DNA of 64,000 bases from Pseudomonas sp. BCA17 (GTDB lineage Bacteria; Pseudomonadota; Gammaproteobacteria; Pseudomonadales; Pseudomonadaceae): positions 186,001 to 250,000 of the forward strand of contig NZ_SGWI01000009.1 of NCBI RefSeq assembly GCF_004519405.1, in the 5' to 3' direction. Shown piece by piece: positions 44,832-53,154 of this stretch. A program made the translations under genes and the position numbers. The notes below the pieces were generated by a model, which saw only the letters and a list, made by a program, of their open reading frames with translations, ran no database searches and was not told the DNA's origin. Position 1 is the first letter of the stretch. Each line of letters begins with the position of its first letter.

Positions 44832-45233
44832 TCAGGCGCAGCAACTGCCCGAGGCCAACTCCTTGAGAATCGGACAGTCCGGCCGATGATCGCCCTGGCA
44901 GTGCTCCACCAGGTCCTGCAACGTATCGCGCAATTGCCCAAGCTCCAGAATCTTCTGGTTCAGCTCATCGATATGCCGGCGCGCCAAGGCCTTCACATCA
45001 GCGCTGGCCCGTTGCCGGTCCTGCCACAGGGTCAGCAGCTTGCCGACCTCTTCCAGTGAAAACCCCAGATCCCGCGAGCGCTTGATGAATGCCAACGTGT
45101 GCAGGTCGTCTGGACCATATACACGGTAGCCGCTGTCGGTGCGGTGCGCGGCTTTGAGCAGGCCGATGGATTCGTAGTAGCGAATCATCTTCGCGCTCAG
45201 CCCGCTTTGGCGAGCGGCTTGGCCGATATTCAT
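44832..45233 (-). CDS. cueR: Cu(I)-responsive regulator CueR
   Basis: A 133-aa MerR-family activator: winged HTH MNIGQAARQSGLSAKMIRYY, a dimerisation helix (WQDRQRASADVKALARRHI), and the metal loop CQGDHRPDCPIL with two cysteines as in CueR. A CCA ending adds extra cysteines. It senses Cu+ and activates copA and copZ promoters. Its start overlaps the copA stop by 4 bp, so copA-cueR are cotranscribed. Confidence 0.93.
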   Translation of the reverse strand: MNIGQAARQSGLSAKMIRYYESIGLLKAAHRTDSGYRVYGPDDLHTLAFIKRSRDLGFSLEEVGKLLTLWQDRQRASADVKALARRHIDELNQKILELGQLRDTLQDLVEHCQGDHRPDCPILKELASGSCCA

Positions 45234-47431
45234 GGGCGTTGATCCTCCAGGTCCTTGGGTTTCCAAGTCTTCAACAGTAATGCATTGCTCACCACACTGA
45301 CGCTGGACAAGGCCATCGCCGCGCCCGCCAGGACCGGGTTGAGCAGGCCGAATGCCGCCAGGGGAATGCCAATCAAGTTATACACAAACGCCCAGAACAG
45401 GTTCTGGCGGATTTTCGCGTAGGTCTTGCGGCTGATCTCCAGCGCGGCGGGCACCAGGCGCGGGTCGCCGCGCATCAGGGTGATACCGGCGGCGTGCATG
45501 GCCACGTCGGTACCGCCGCCCATGGCGATGCCGATATCGGCGGCGGCCAGGGCCGGGGCGTCGTTGATTCCGTCGCCGACCATGGCCACCACACCGGTTT
45601 TTCTCAGCTCGGCGACCCTGGCGGCTTTGTCCGCCGGCAGCACTTCGGCTTGCACATCCTCGATGCCCAGCGCTTGCGCTACCACATGGGCGCTGCCGCG
45701 ATTATCCCCGGTGAGCAAGTGGCTGCTGATGTGCTGCGCCTTGAGTTGCTCCACCGCTTCCAGCGCACCGGGCTTGAGCGTGTCACCGAAGGCGAACAGC
45801 CCGAGCACGCGGGGGCGGGCGCCTTGCTCGATCAGCCAGGACAGGGTGCGCCCTTCGGCTTCCCAGGCTTTAGCGGATTCGGCCAGCTCACCGGCGCTCA
45901 AACCGCCTTCTTCCAGCAGGCGGCGGTTGCCCAGGGCCAGTTGCCGGCCGTCCAGCGTGCCGGCGATGCCGCGGCCGGTCAGGGATTGGCTGGCACTCAC
46001 ATCCGCCACGTTCAGTCCTTGTTCGTGGCAAGCGTCCAGCACGGCCTTGGCCAGTGGGTGTTCGCTGCCGCGTTGCAAGGCGCCCGCCTGTTGCAGCAGC
46101 ACGGTTGCATTACCCTCCACCGCTGCCATGTGGGCGATTTTCGGTGCGCCGCAAGTGAGGGTGCCGGTTTTGTCGAATACCACGGCGCTCACTTCATGGG
46201 CGCGCTCCAGGGCTTCGGCGTCCTTGATCAAGATGCCATGGCGCGCGGCGACGCCGGTACCGGCCATGATCGCCGTCGGTGTAGCCAGGCCCAGGGCACA
46301 GGGGCAGGCGATCACCAGGACGGCAACGGCATTGATGATCGCCGTCTCCAGGGATGCGCCGTACAACCACCAGCCCATCAATGTGATCACCGCCAGTACC
46401 AGCACGGCAGGCACGAACACCTGGCTGACCTTATCCACCAATTTCTGGATCGGCGCCTTGGCTGCCTGGGCCTCCTCCACTAGGCGGATGATTCGCGCCA
46501 GTACGCTTTCCGCGCCCAGGGCCTGGGTGCTTACCAGCAAACGGCCTTCGCCGTTGATGGCGCCGCCGGTGACCTTGTCGCCCGGCTGTTTCGGCACAGG
46601 CAGGCTTTCGCCGCTGATCAACGCTTCGTCGGCATGGCTGCGGCCCTCCACCACTTCGCCGTCCACGGGGAAGCGTTCGCCGGGTTTGACCAGCACCAGG
46701 TCGCCAAGCTTCAACGCGTTGATTGCAATCTCTTCTTCACGGCCATCGAGCACCCGGATCGCGCGTTCCGGGCGCAAGGCTTCGAGGGCGCGGATGGCGC
46801 TGGCGGTCTGGCGCTTGGCGCGGCTTTCCAGGTATTTGCCGAGCAGTACCAGGGCGATCACCACTGCCGAGGCTTCGAAGTACAGGTGCGGCATGCTGCC
46901 GGTGGCGGCAGTGAGCCATTCATAGAGGCTCAGGCCGTAACCGGCGCTGGTGCCGATGGCCACCAGCAGGTCCATATTCCCGGCGCCGGCGCGTACGGCT
47001 TTCCAGGCGGCGATATAAAAGCGTGCGCCAAAGATGAACTGCACGGGGGTGGCCAAGGCGAACTGCACCCAGGCGGGCAGCATCCAATGCAGGCCGAAAG
47101 GTTCCACCAGCATCGGCACCACCAGCGGCAGCGCCAACAGGATGGCCAGCAGCAATGACCAGCGCTCGTGATGCAGGCGCAGGGCTTGGCGTGCGTCGGT
47201 GGCGGTTTCGCTTTGGGGCAGGGTGGCGGTGTAGCCAGCCTTGTCGACGGCGGCGATCAACACACCGGGGTCCATCTGGCCCAGCACTTCGACATGCGCG
47301 CGTTCATTGGCCAGGTTGACGCTGACGCGTTGCACGCCCGGCACCTTGCCCAGCGCGCGTTCGACGCGCCCGGCACAGCTGGCACAGGTCATGCCACTGA
47401 TGGGCAGGTCAAAGGTGGTGGGTCCATTCAT
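45230..47431 (-). CDS. copA: Cu(I)-exporting P1B-type ATPase CopA
   Basis: A 733-aa copper efflux ATPase. One N-terminal heavy-metal domain (GMTCASCAGRVERAL), membrane helices, phosphatase motif SGES, the translocation motif CPC in ACPCALGLATP, phosphorylation site FDKTGTLT, and nucleotide-binding GDGINDAPALAAADIG are all present. It pumps Cu+ from cytosol to periplasm. Only one HMA domain is seen. A CueR-type operator lies 37-57 bp upstream. Confidence 0.96.
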   Translation of the reverse strand: MNGPTTFDLPISGMTCASCAGRVERALGKVPGVQRVSVNLANERAHVEVLGQMDPGVLIAAVDKAGYTATLPQSETATDARQALRLHHERWSLLLAILLALPLVVPMLVEPFGLHWMLPAWVQFALATPVQFIFGARFYIAAWKAVRAGAGNMDLLVAIGTSAGYGLSLYEWLTAATGSMPHLYFEASAVVIALVLLGKYLESRAKRQTASAIRALEALRPERAIRVLDGREEEIAINALKLGDLVLVKPGERFPVDGEVVEGRSHADEALISGESLPVPKQPGDKVTGGAINGEGRLLVSTQALGAESVLARIIRLVEEAQAAKAPIQKLVDKVSQVFVPAVLVLAVITLMGWWLYGASLETAIINAVAVLVIACPCALGLATPTAIMAGTGVAARHGILIKDAEALERAHEVSAVVFDKTGTLTCGAPKIAHMAAVEGNATVLLQQAGALQRGSEHPLAKAVLDACHEQGLNVADVSASQSLTGRGIAGTLDGRQLALGNRRLLEEGGLSAGELAESAKAWEAEGRTLSWLIEQGARPRVLGLFAFGDTLKPGALEAVEQLKAQHISSHLLTGDNRGSAHVVAQALGIEDVQAEVLPADKAARVAELRKTGVVAMVGDGINDAPALAAADIGIAMGGGTDVAMHAAGITLMRGDPRLVPAALEISRKTYAKIRQNLFWAFVYNLIGIPLAAFGLLNPVLAGAAMALSSVSVVSNALLLKTWKPKDLEDQRP

Positions 47432-47467
47432 GGGGCAGTCCTCCAGAAGAAGTTGCCCCTAGGATCA

Positions 47468-47488
47468 ACCTTGACCTGTGGGTAAGGT
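47468..47488 (-). promoter_or_regulatory. CueR-type operator/promoter of copA
   Basis: A 21-bp dyad (minus strand ACCTTACC, then GTCAAGGT) overlaps TTGACC, a plausible -35 at 47491-47486, with a long spacer as in MerR-family promoters. It faces copA. Confidence 0.75.
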
Positions 47489-47498
47489 CAAGGGCCGA

Positions 47499-47879
47499 TC
47501 AGTATTCCAGCGCGGCAGGTTTCAGGTACATGCCGTCCGGGCCCTGGGCGATACGCAGCTTGCGCACGTCCCCGGCCTTCAGCGTGATGTTCTGCGCCGG
47601 CGGCGCCAGCATGCCCGGCAGGCAACCCGGGGATTGGCCCGGCAGCAACTTCAGGCGCAGCGACAGGTTGCCCGCCGGCAGGTTGAACGAGGTGGCCTGT
47701 TCCTGGAACAGTCGGCCCGCCAGTTGGTCATTCAGGTACAGGCCGATTTCACAATTGGTCGGTACTTCCAGGCGCTCCCGGGAAATGATCAGCACCGCGT
47801 AGTCTTCAGCGGCGAAGGCTTGTGGCGTGCCGACAGATAAGCTCATCAGGCCGGCAAGGGCAAAAAACGACCAGCGCAT
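47499..47879 (-). CDS. Small exported protein near copper genes, function unknown
   Basis: A 126-aa predicted secreted protein: signal peptide MRWSFFALAGLMSLSVGTPQAFA, mature AEDYAVLIISRERLEVP, then NCEIGLYLNDQLAGRLFQEQ and PGCLPGMLAPPAQNI with two cysteines that may form a disulphide. I do not recognise a family. It lies between copA and copZ in copA's direction and starts 90 bp from the copZ operator, so a role in periplasmic copper handling is possible but is inference only. Confidence 0.65.
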   Translation of the reverse strand: MRWSFFALAGLMSLSVGTPQAFAAEDYAVLIISRERLEVPTNCEIGLYLNDQLAGRLFQEQATSFNLPAGNLSLRLKLLPGQSPGCLPGMLAPPAQNITLKAGDVRKLRIAQGPDGMYLKPAALEY

Positions 47880-47966
47880 GGCGGATGCTCCGTGGTTGGA
47901 ATCAACGATGGGTGAAGCTTGGCCTTTGAAGCCGCCGAATGCCAGCCCGGCAGAAGTTTTCAGAAC

Positions 47967-47997
47967 TTGACCTTGCCATCGTGGCAAGGTCGAGACT
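47967..47997 (+). promoter_or_regulatory. CueR-type operator/promoter of copZ
   Basis: A near-perfect dyad ACCTTGCC/GGCAAGGT (47970-47990) overlaps TTGACC (47967-47972) and is followed 19 bp later by GAGACT, resembling a stretched MerR-family promoter facing copZ, whose start is about 30 bp further on. Confidence 0.8.
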
Positions 47998-48026
47998 GGG
48001 TCCAACCTCATTCAAGGAGTCATGTC

Positions 48027-48224
48027 ATGCAAGTATTCAGTGTTGAAGGAATGACCTGCGGCCATTGCGTCCGGGCCGTGACCCAGGCGGTGCAAAGCCA
48101 GGACCCGGCGGCGAGTGTGAAGGTCGACCTGGCGGCGAAGGAAGTGGGTGTTGAAAGCCGTCTGTCCGCCGAGCAGGTGATCAGCCTGATCAGCGAAGAA
48201 GGCTATAGCGCCAGGCTTGCTTGA
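48027..48224 (+). CDS. copZ: Copper chaperone CopZ
   Basis: A 65-aa heavy-metal-associated domain protein with the metal site GMTCGHCVRAVTQAV at residues ~8-22. It binds Cu+ in the cytosol and hands it to CopA or CueR. AAGGAG precedes the ATG; an in-frame alternative is not present. Its own CueR-like operator is directly upstream. Confidence 0.92.
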   Translation: MQVFSVEGMTCGHCVRAVTQAVQSQDPAASVKVDLAAKEVGVESRLSAEQVISLISEEGYSARLA

Positions 48225-48235
48225 ACTTTCTGATA

Positions 48236-48249
48236 GTTAGCGAGCTAAC
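48236..48249. promoter_or_regulatory. Palindromic operator candidate upstream of Bcr/CflA gene
   Basis: GTTAGC-GA-GCTAAC is a perfect 6-bp inverted repeat in the short promoter region of the downstream MFS gene. Its form recalls MarR-type operators; no MarR gene is adjacent. Confidence 0.4.
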
Positions 48250-48311
48250 GTAATGTTCATGGCACCCAAGCGCGGCTAGACTGTCGAGCTGCCGACTCAC
48301 TTGGGTGTCTG

Positions 48312-49505
48312 ATGAACCTTCGCATAATCCTGATTCTGGGCGCCTTGAGCGCCTTCGCGCCGTTGGCGATCGATTTCTACCTGCCGGGCTTTCCGGCCAT
48401 GGCCATGGCCTTCGCGACCGACGAGAAGCACATCCAACTGACGCTGGCGGTGTATTTCGGCGGCCTGGCCATCGGCCAATTGATCTACGGCCCGCTGGCG
48501 GACCGATTTGGTCGACGTGGCCCGCTGCTCAGTGGTGTGACCCTGTTTACCCTGGCCTCGTTTGCATGTGCCTATGCGCCTTCGCTGGAATGGCTGATCG
48601 GTGCGCGTTTCGTACAGGCCCTCGGTGGGTGTGCGGGCATGGTGATTTCCCGTGCAGTGGTCAGCGACAAATGTGATGCCGTGGGGTCGGCCAAGGTGTA
48701 TTCGCAACTGATGCTGGTGACCGGCCTGGCGCCGATCCTCGCGCCGTTGGCGGGCGGGGTGATGGTCGGTCTGTGGGGTTGGCAGTCGATCTTTCTGGCG
48801 CTGTCGGTGTTCAGTGTGATGGCGGCCATTGCGGTCGCCGTCGGCTTGCCGGAAACCTTCCCGGCCGACAAGCCGCGTCAGCCGCTGTCCGGCTCGCTGC
48901 GCCGCTACGGTGCGTTGCTGTCGGATCGGGTCTACCTCGGCTACGCCCTCACTGGCGGTATCTCGATTGCCGGGATGTTTGCCTATATTGCCGGTTCACC
49001 GTTCGTGTTCATCAAGCTCTATGGCGTTGCTCCCGAGCATTACGGTTGGCTGTTCGGCTCCAATGCGGCGGGCTTCATTCTGGTGGCGCAACTCAATGCA
49101 CGGCTGCTGTCCAAGCGCGGCCCGGCGTTCCTGCTGTCGCGCACGGTGTGGGTCTACGTGCTGGCGGCGTTGACCTTGCTCGGTATTGCCGCGCTACGCA
49201 CCGACGCCCTATGGCCATTGCTGGTGCCACTGTTTATTTGCATCGCGAGCCTGGGCTGCATTTTGCCCAACACCTCGGCCTGCGCCATGGCCGGGCAAGG
49301 TGCGCGAGCCGGCAGTGCGTCGGCGTTGCTCGGTTGCATTCAGTTTGGTGTGGCGGCAGGCGCCGCCTCGTTGGTAGGCGTGTTGCACGACGGCACGGCC
49401 ATGCCGATGGCGATGGTCATCAGCCTATGCGGTGTATTAGCGGTGACGGTGGCGGTGTCGACCCAGCGCCTGCAACGGGCAAGGGCCGTGCAGGCACAGG
49501 TCTGA
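48312..49505 (+). CDS. Bcr/CflA-type MFS multidrug transporter
   Basis: A 397-aa drug:H+ antiporter with 12 predicted membrane helices. Motif A is GPLADRFGRRGPLL, and motif D-type N terminus LSAFAPLAIDFYLPGFPAMA is typical of Bcr/CflA proteins, which export bicyclomycin, chloramphenicol or cysteine-type compounds. It follows copZ by 87 bp on the same strand with its own promoter region. Confidence 0.9.
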   Translation: MNLRIILILGALSAFAPLAIDFYLPGFPAMAMAFATDEKHIQLTLAVYFGGLAIGQLIYGPLADRFGRRGPLLSGVTLFTLASFACAYAPSLEWLIGARFVQALGGCAGMVISRAVVSDKCDAVGSAKVYSQLMLVTGLAPILAPLAGGVMVGLWGWQSIFLALSVFSVMAAIAVAVGLPETFPADKPRQPLSGSLRRYGALLSDRVYLGYALTGGISIAGMFAYIAGSPFVFIKLYGVAPEHYGWLFGSNAAGFILVAQLNARLLSKRGPAFLLSRTVWVYVLAALTLLGIAALRTDALWPLLVPLFICIASLGCILPNTSACAMAGQGARAGSASALLGCIQFGVAAGAASLVGVLHDGTAMPMAMVISLCGVLAVTVAVSTQRLQRARAVQAQV

Positions 49506-49513
49506 CGGACGAT

Positions 49514-49696
49514 TCAGCCGGCGGTGGCGCGCTGCTGGCTTGATGGAAAGCGGTGAGGCGCCCGGATGCGGGCTTGCAGGGTCTCGGCGAAAGCGCGGGC
49601 TTCAGCCTCACTGCGGAAGGTGAAGGCGTCGCCGTCGAGGCGAACTTGCCATTTATTGCCTGGGGATTTTGCTAACGCTTTTATCAGGATCTTCAT
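49514..49696 (-). CDS. Small conserved hypothetical protein
   Basis: A 60-aa protein MKILIKALAKSPGNKWQVRL with GDAFTFRSEAEARAFAETLQ and a basic tail, preceded by GAGGAAG at a good distance. The beta-beta-alpha pattern looks like a small ribonuclease-toxin-like or DUF2188-like fold, but I cannot assign it. It converges on the MFS gene, ending 8 bp from its stop. Confidence 0.55.
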   Translation of the reverse strand: MKILIKALAKSPGNKWQVRLDGDAFTFRSEAEARAFAETLQARIRAPHRFPSSQQRATAG

Positions 49697-49841
49697 TGCT
49701 GACTTCCTCACGTAAAAGAATCGTGGCAAAGGCGGCCAATATAAACCCGAACGCGCGTACAAATATGACAAAGATCAACTCTCGGACTAATGGTGTCGTC
49801 CATTACCCACATGAATAATGGACGACTCCGACAGCCTTTAT

Positions 49842-50855
49842 TCAGAACCCTTCCAGCACGATCTTGCCCTTGGCCTTGCCGCTTTCCAGCAGAGCGTGAG
49901 CGCGCCGCAAGTTCGCTGCGTTGATCACGCCGAAGTGCTCGCCCACCGTGGTTTTCAAGGTTCCGGCATCAATCAGTTGAGCCACGCGATTAAGCAGGTT
50001 GTGCTGTTCGATCATGTCGGGCGTCTCGAACATTGAGCGGGTGTACATGAACTCCCAATGCAACGACAGACTTTTGCGTTTGAGCTTGCTCACGTCCAGA
50101 GCCTTGGGGTCGTCGATCAGCGCCAGCTTGCCTTGAGGTTGCAGGGCTTCGACCAGTTGGTCCAAGTGATGGTCGGTCTGGGTCAGGCTGGCGACGTGGG
50201 TCACCTGCGGGTGGCCGGCGGTCTTCAATGCTTCGCTCAGCGGCTGGCTGTGGTCGATCACCAGATGGGCACCCAGTGCCTGGGTCCATGCCTGTGTTTC
50301 GGGACGCGAGGCGGTGCCGATGACTTTCAGCGCGGTGAGCCGGCTGGCCAGTTGGGTCAGGATCGAACCCACGCCACCGGCTGCCCCGACGATCAGCAAA
50401 CTCTGGCCTTCGTCTTCTTTGCCTTCACGGATTTGCAGGCGCTCGAACAACATCTCCCACGCGGTGATGGCGGTCAGCGGCAGTGCGGCGGCCTCGGCGA
50501 AACCCAGGCTCTTGGGCATATGGCCAACGATGCGTTCGTCCACCGTGTGCAGTTCACTGTTGCCGCCCGGGCGCACCAGCGAACCGGCGTAGAACACTTT
50601 GTCACCGGCCTTGAACAGCGTCACATCGCTGCCGACGGCCTTGACCACACCGGCCACGTCCCAGCCCAGCACTTTGGCGGCGCCATGTTCCGGGGCGACG
50701 TTCTGGCGCACCTTGGTGTCCACCGGGTTGACCGAGATGGCTTTGACTTCCACCAGCAGGTCGCGCGGGCCGGCGACGGGCTCCGGCAGCTCGATGTCTT
50801 GCAGGGACTGTGGATCGTGGATCGGCAGTGAGGCGTAGTAGGCAATGGCTTTCAT
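49842..50855 (-). CDS. Zinc-type alcohol dehydrogenase-like oxidoreductase
   Basis: A 337-aa medium-chain dehydrogenase/reductase similar to quinone oxidoreductases. It shows KVLGWDVAGVVKAVGSDV near residue 62, the Rossmann motif LLIVGAAGGVGSILTQLA near residue 150, and GTASRPETQAW. I see no catalytic zinc cysteines, so a NADPH-dependent quinone or enone reductase is likelier than a zinc alcohol dehydrogenase. It lies just downstream of the monooxygenase gene. Confidence 0.85.
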   Translation of the reverse strand: MKAIAYYASLPIHDPQSLQDIELPEPVAGPRDLLVEVKAISVNPVDTKVRQNVAPEHGAAKVLGWDVAGVVKAVGSDVTLFKAGDKVFYAGSLVRPGGNSELHTVDERIVGHMPKSLGFAEAAALPLTAITAWEMLFERLQIREGKEDEGQSLLIVGAAGGVGSILTQLASRLTALKVIGTASRPETQAWTQALGAHLVIDHSQPLSEALKTAGHPQVTHVASLTQTDHHLDQLVEALQPQGKLALIDDPKALDVSKLKRKSLSLHWEFMYTRSMFETPDMIEQHNLLNRVAQLIDAGTLKTTVGEHFGVINAANLRRAHALLESGKAKGKIVLEGF

Positions 50856-50879
50856 GGGGGCTCCGGAAAAGGACGGTAA

Positions 50880-51173
50880 TCAGGCGAGAAATTTCAGGCG
50901 CTTGAGTTCGAAGTGTTCAAGGACATCCGCGGCTTTGGCGCGGAAACTCTGGATATGTGCACTTTGGTCATGGTCGGCCAGCGCTGCATCGTCGCTCCAG
51001 CGTTCGAGCATGTAGAAAGTTTCGGGGTGTTGCAGGTCCTGGTGCAGGTCGTACTGTTCGCAACCGGCTTCGAGACGGGTCGGTTCCAGCAGTCCGCGCA
51101 GCAGGGTTTCCAGAGTGGCCTGTTGGCCGGGTTTGGCGACCAGCGTGGCGATAACGTTAAAGGCAGTAGACAT
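50880..51173 (-). CDS. Antibiotic biosynthesis monooxygenase (ABM) domain protein
   Basis: A 97-aa dimeric ferredoxin-like ABM protein: FNVIATLVAKPGQQATLETL, RLEAGCEQYDLHQDLQ and FYMLERWSDDAALADHD are typical of the YgiN quinol-monooxygenase family. It is 24 bp upstream of the oxidoreductase gene on the same strand, suggesting a joint role in quinone or electrophile turnover. Start is the second of two Met codons; either is possible. Confidence 0.85.
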   Translation of the reverse strand: MSTAFNVIATLVAKPGQQATLETLLRGLLEPTRLEAGCEQYDLHQDLQHPETFYMLERWSDDAALADHDQSAHIQSFRAKAADVLEHFELKRLKFLA

Positions 51174-51291
51174 ATTCAACTCCTGGCGCGTGGTAAGCGG
51201 GGTGGACAGATGATTGGCTATTTCCCGTGAAGGAAAAAGCGGCTAAAACAGTAGTCTGTTTCAATAGAATTTTGATAATGAGTGGAAACCC

Positions 51292-52221
51292 ATGCTGCGC
51301 TTTGATGATTTGCAGTTGTTTGTGCGTGCGGCGGACCTGGGCAGCTTGTCTGCCGCAGCGAGGGTCATGGACCTGTCGCCGGCGGTGGCCAGCGCTGCGC
51401 TCAAGCGCATCGAACAGCAACTGAGCACGCGTTTGTTGGCGCGCTCCACGCGCAGCCTGCGGTTGACCGCCGAAGGTGAAGGTTTCCTGGAATACGCGCG
51501 TGCCGCGTTGAGTTCGCTGGACGAGGGGCGGCGCTTATTGGCCAGTGGCCAGGACCATGTCAGCGGCGTGTTGCAATTATCGGCGCCCTCGGATTTCGGG
51601 CGTAACCAGCTGTTGCCGTGGCTGGATGAATTCCAGCGTGAATACCCTCAGCTGACTGTGCGCCTGTTGCTGGGCGATCGCATTGCCGATTTATTTCGCC
51701 AGCCTGTCGATATTGCCTTGCGTTACGGCGAGCCGGAGGATTCGAGCCTCATTGCGCTGCCTATCGCCCCGGACAATGTCCGGGTGCTGTGTGCCGCCCC
51801 CAGTTACCTCGCCCGGCATGGCGAGCCTCGGCACTTGGAGCAACTGGCCCAGCATAATTGCCTGTTGTATATGCTCGGCAGCCGAGTCCACGACCGCTGG
51901 AGCTTTCACGACGGCCGGCGTGAAGTGAGCCTGACGGTTGCCGGCGACCGTTTCAGTGACGATGCCGACGTTGTACGTCGCTGGGCCGTGGCGGGGGTCG
52001 GTATTGCCTACAAGTCCTGGTTGGATGTGAGCGCGGATGTGCTGGCCGGTCGCTTGCGTGTGATCCTGCCTGAGCTGCGGGGGGAGCGCACGCCCCTCAA
52101 CCTGCTGTGCGCCCATCGTGCGCAATTGAGCAAACCGATCAACTTGCTGCGTGAAATGCTTGTTTCCCGTTGTGCGACATTGACCGCGCAATGGCCGGAG
52201 CGGTTGATCACTGGGCAATAG
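51292..52221 (+). CDS. LysR-family transcriptional regulator
   Basis: A 309-aa LysR regulator with N-terminal HTH (FDDLQLFVRAADLGSLSAAA, RIEQQLSTRLLARSTRSLRL) and an effector domain (LRYGEPEDSSLIALPI). The CrgA/DsdC-like branch often regulates adjacent divergent oxidoreductases. It is divergent from the ABM/oxidoreductase pair, 118 bp apart, which it probably controls. Confidence 0.9.
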   Translation: MLRFDDLQLFVRAADLGSLSAAARVMDLSPAVASAALKRIEQQLSTRLLARSTRSLRLTAEGEGFLEYARAALSSLDEGRRLLASGQDHVSGVLQLSAPSDFGRNQLLPWLDEFQREYPQLTVRLLLGDRIADLFRQPVDIALRYGEPEDSSLIALPIAPDNVRVLCAAPSYLARHGEPRHLEQLAQHNCLLYMLGSRVHDRWSFHDGRREVSLTVAGDRFSDDADVVRRWAVAGVGIAYKSWLDVSADVLAGRLRVILPELRGERTPLNLLCAHRAQLSKPINLLREMLVSRCATLTAQWPERLITGQ

Positions 52222-52355
52222 CCTCCACGACAGCAGGAAATTTCACTCAGATCCTGTCCCTGCCTGCAGTGTCGGACCAAGCGGTGCCTGTGGTGTGCGC
52301 ACCTATACTTTGGCGCCAACCGCAGCAGATAAATGATTCAACAGGGAGTGAATAC

Positions 52356-53051
52356 GTGGAAGAAGCACCTTGCATCAGTCAGATCGCCAGCTTGCTTGCC
52401 GAGCCCAAACGCACTGCCATGCTCTGGGCCTTGATGGACGGTTCCGTGAAGTCTTCAGAGGAGTTGGCGGTGCTCTCCGGGTTATCCCCCGCGTCCGCCA
52501 ACGCCCATTTGGCGCGGCTGAGCGCAAGCGGGCTGCTGCTCACCGAGGCCCGACGTGGCAAACGCTTGTTTCGCGTGGCGGCCGCCGATGTCAGTGCCGC
52601 CATCGACGCGCTGGCCAGTACTACCATGGCCAGCGCCGCCCGCAGCCGCCCCTGTGTTTCGCCACCGGCTTTGGTGGCGCCGCCGTCGTTGCGTCATGCC
52701 CGGTTGTGCCAGGGTCATCTCGGTGGGGAGCTGGCGGCGGGGTTGTATCAACGCATGTTGGCTGCGGGGTGGATTGAGCGTCTTGAGCAACGCACCGAGG
52801 TCACCGTCAAGGGCGCGCAGTGCTTGGCAAGCCTGGGTATTTTTACCCAAGCGCTGGCGTCGCCACTGGTCTGCGATTGTTTTGATTGGAGCCAGCAACA
52901 ACCCCACCTGGGGGGCGCGTTGGGCGCAGGGCTGCTGCAACTGTTCCTGCAATCGAACTGGATCAGTGTGATCAACGAGTGCCGGGCGTTGCTGGTGAAT
53001 GAAGTCGGGCTTGCACACATCACGCTGATCGCGGCGCCCGAGCAATCCTGA
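52356..53051 (+). CDS. ArsR-like helix-turn-helix regulator with C-terminal domain
   Basis: A 231-aa protein with GTG start behind CAGGGAG. The N-terminal ~90 residues are a winged helix (PKRTAMLWALMDG, LSGLSPASANAHLARLSASG, RRGKRLFRV). A C-terminal region of about 110 residues contains CQGHLGGELAAGLYQRML, several Cys (CDCFDW) and a second AGLLQLFLQ helix. ArsR-type proteins sense metals or small molecules; the ligand is unknown. It precedes an MFS gene. Confidence 0.8.
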   Translation: MEEAPCISQIASLLAEPKRTAMLWALMDGSVKSSEELAVLSGLSPASANAHLARLSASGLLLTEARRGKRLFRVAAADVSAAIDALASTTMASAARSRPCVSPPALVAPPSLRHARLCQGHLGGELAAGLYQRMLAAGWIERLEQRTEVTVKGAQCLASLGIFTQALASPLVCDCFDWSQQQPHLGGALGAGLLQLFLQSNWISVINECRALLVNEVGLAHITLIAAPEQS

Positions 53052-53154
53052 CCGGCGGGCGTCGTTCAGGGTTTCAACCAGGTCGCATCCAGCAATAACC
53101 TGCTGAAACGATGCCGCACACTGACCCAGGGGATTTTCACACTGGGGGTGCGGC

